Origin: Flavobacteriaceae bacterium Ga0077528
GTDB lineage: Bacteria > Bacteroidota > Bacteroidia > Flavobacteriales > Flavobacteriaceae
Direction: 5' to 3'
Assembly: GCA_001464475.1 (NCBI GenBank)
Contig: LNDX01000001.1
Location: 558,001 to 622,000 of the forward strand
DNA length: 64,000 nucleotides
In this document: positions 62,813-64,000 of the stretch, one piece after another
Layout: the number at the start of each line of letters is the position of its first letter
Position numbering within the stretch: position 1 is the stretch's first letter
Program-made: the position numbers and the translations under genes
The notes under the pieces: generated by a model
Database searches by the model: none
Told to the model about the DNA's origin: nothing
The model's input: the letters and a program-made list of their open reading frames with translations, nothing else

Positions 62813-64000
62813 TCTAAAAGCTTTTTTGTTACTCTACTGCTTGCAATAAAACTTGCAATAATTCCTAAAGAAACAATCGTTAAAAACACAATCAATACAT
62901 TAAATATTGAAAATTCAACAGGATAGGCCAAAGTTGGAGTTATCATAATAAGCTGGAATTGTTGTTGAATTAAAACAATGATAATTCCTAAAACCAAACC
63001 TATTAAACCACCTAAAACACTTAATAAGCTTCCTTGTAGCAAAAATACTTTACGTAAATCTTTAACTTCTGTCCCAAGATTATACAAGGTTTTTAAGTTT
63101 GCTTTCTTATCTAAAATCATCATTATTAATGCTCCTATTAAATTGAAAAGAGCAATAACAATTACAAGAGTAAAAATAAGATAAACAGCAATATTTTCAG
63201 TATTTAACATTTTGTGTAAAGTTGCGTTTAATTCAGCTCTTGTTTTTACGTCAACTTTATTATTGAAAATGGCTTTTATTTTGGTAATTACTTCAGCTTC
63301 ATTTGAATTAGGTTTTAATTTCAATTCAATTCCCGAAACTTGATTTGTTTTGTATTGTAATAACTCTTGTGCTAAACCTAAATCGGCAAATACATACTTA
63401 GAATCAAGCTCTTCGCTGATTGCATAAATTCCAACAGGAATCAAGACCGATTTATTAAAAGAATCTTCTGGATTTAAAGCCAAATCACCTTTACCGGGCT
63501 TAGGTGCCATAACTTCAAAGGCGTTATTGAAGTCAAACAAACCCATAGATAATTTTTCAGAAATTCCATAGCCAACTACTACTTGGTAAGTTTCGGGTTT
63601 TAACCATTGACCGTTAAATAGCTTTTGAGATGCTTTACTTACGTTTTTAAAGTTGTTGTCAACTCCTTTTAGAATAGAAATTTGTTGTTTTCCATCGAAA
63701 GAAAATAGTACTCGCTCTTCAATTATTTTACTAAAGTCAACTACACCTTCGGTATTTCTAATTTGTTTTTCTTGATCAGTTGTAATGTAAAATGATTTAC
63801 CTATAGATGGAATTACTTTTAAATCTGGGTCAAAATCATTTGAAAAGGATAAACTAAACACTCTCAATCCACTAAAAACAGAAAGAACAACAAACAATGC
63901 CATGGCTCCAACAATAATTCCTCCTGAAGCAATTTTAGTAATGATGTTGATTGCATTATTCTTACTCTTACTAAAAAGGTATCGTTTAGCTATGTAAAAA
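62809..64000 (-). CDS. LolC/LolE-type ABC transporter permease (FtsX-like), 5' end cut
   Basis: At least 397 residues with the stop at 62809. Codons upstream of 63903 stay open to the window edge and read YIAKRYLFSKSKNNAINIIT, the classic LolC/E N-terminus, so the first ATG in the window (63903) is not the start. One membrane helix at the front, a periplasmic domain (about 60-240), then three helices in an FtsX domain (FTLVIVIALFNLIGALIMMI; LLSVLGGLIGLVLGIIIVLI; FNVLIVFLTIVSLGIIASFI). LolCDE frees lipoproteins from the inner membrane. The partner LolD is not in the window. Confidence 0.88.
   Translation of the reverse strand, partial: FYIAKRYLFSKSKNNAINIITKIASGGIIVGAMALFVVLSVFSGLRVFSLSFSNDFDPDLKVIPSIGKSFYITTDQEKQIRNTEGVVDFSKIIEERVLFSFDGKQQISILKGVDNNFKNVSKASQKLFNGQWLKPETYQVVVGYGISEKLSMGLFDFNNAFEVMAPKPGKGDLALNPEDSFNKSVLIPVGIYAISEELDSKYVFADLGLAQELLQYKTNQVSGIELKLKPNSNEAEVITKIKAIFNNKVDVKTRAELNATLHKMLNTENIAVYLIFTLVIVIALFNLIGALIMMILDKKANLKTLYNLGTEVKDLRKVFLLQGSLLSVLGGLIGLVLGIIIVLIQQQFQLIMITPTLAYPVEFSIFNVLIVFLTIVSLGIIASFIASSRVTKKLLD

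Noticed and set aside
1..64000. tRNA, rRNA, riboswitch or prophage genes
   Set aside because: No cloverleaf, rRNA core or known riboswitch motif was recognised by eye in any spacer; a covariance-model scan would be needed to exclude weak cases.

Overview
The window looks like chromosomal DNA of a flavobacterium (Bacteroidota, Flavobacteriaceae, most like Flavobacterium). It is strongly AT-rich. Many genes are preceded by the Bacteroidota -7 promoter box TAnnTTTG, sometimes with a TTG/TTTG -33 box 18-21 bases upstream. Gene content agrees: a carboxypeptidase-regulatory-domain TonB receptor, an IPExxxVDY protein between rnc and pyk, a di-haem SdhCAB, a GH92 mannosidase, GIN-domain and 7TM-AraC proteins, and Bacteroidota-style lipoproteins. 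No rRNA, tRNA, CRISPR array, prophage or insertion sequence was recognised. Both ends cut genes: pgi loses its 5' end on the left, and a LolC/E-type permease loses its 5' end on the right.

Layout. 1-9.6 kb: pgi, a TonB-dependent receptor, a small 4-TM protein, an RlpA-like protein, a CYTH phosphatase, the misnamed 'site-specific recombinase' membrane protein, dinB and a PAS protein. 9.6-15 kb (minus): a Bax-inhibitor-like protein, then acpP-fabF-rnc-IPExxxVDY-pyk, linking fatty-acid synthesis, RNA processing and glycolysis. 15-20 kb: purN, rnhA, a PfkB kinase and a long PurF-type amidotransferase. 20.0-20.3 kb: two tandem small-RNA-like units, each with its own -7 box and terminator. 20.3-35 kb: sod, a GNAT enzyme, AddA- and AddB-like helicase-nuclease subunits separated by kbl and an OmpA/TSP3 protein, then a hydrolase, aminopeptidase P, a Crp/Fnr regulator and a ChaN-like protein. 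35-43 kb: sdhCAB, a GH92 protein carrying a C-terminal OmpA-like domain, and an omega-amidase. 43-48 kb: a Big_5 lipoprotein, comF, glyS, an outer-membrane protein and an ArsR regulator.

The part most worth attention is 48.4-53.6 kb. After 720 bases of gene-poor DNA with two perfect AT inverted repeats come, all on the plus strand: a LytTR regulator whose receiver domain has lost its phospho-acceptor Asp and its conserved Lys; a 56-residue exported peptide made of a signal sequence and three identical copies of IGGRSSQGE at an 11-residue period; a TPR lipoprotein histidine kinase; and a response regulator. Three TCATTC half-sites spaced 21 and 20 bp, like a LytTR operator, lie just upstream of the peptide gene. 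I infer a candidate secreted-peptide signalling module, not matched to any system I know.

53.6-64 kb: thiL, a phosphofructokinase-family kinase, lepA, then a minus-strand run of small exported proteins (two lipoproteins, DoxX, a GIN-domain protein, a secreted protein) below a 7TM-AraC regulator. Three of the junctions carry the same 22-base leader repeat. dusB and the partial permease close the window.
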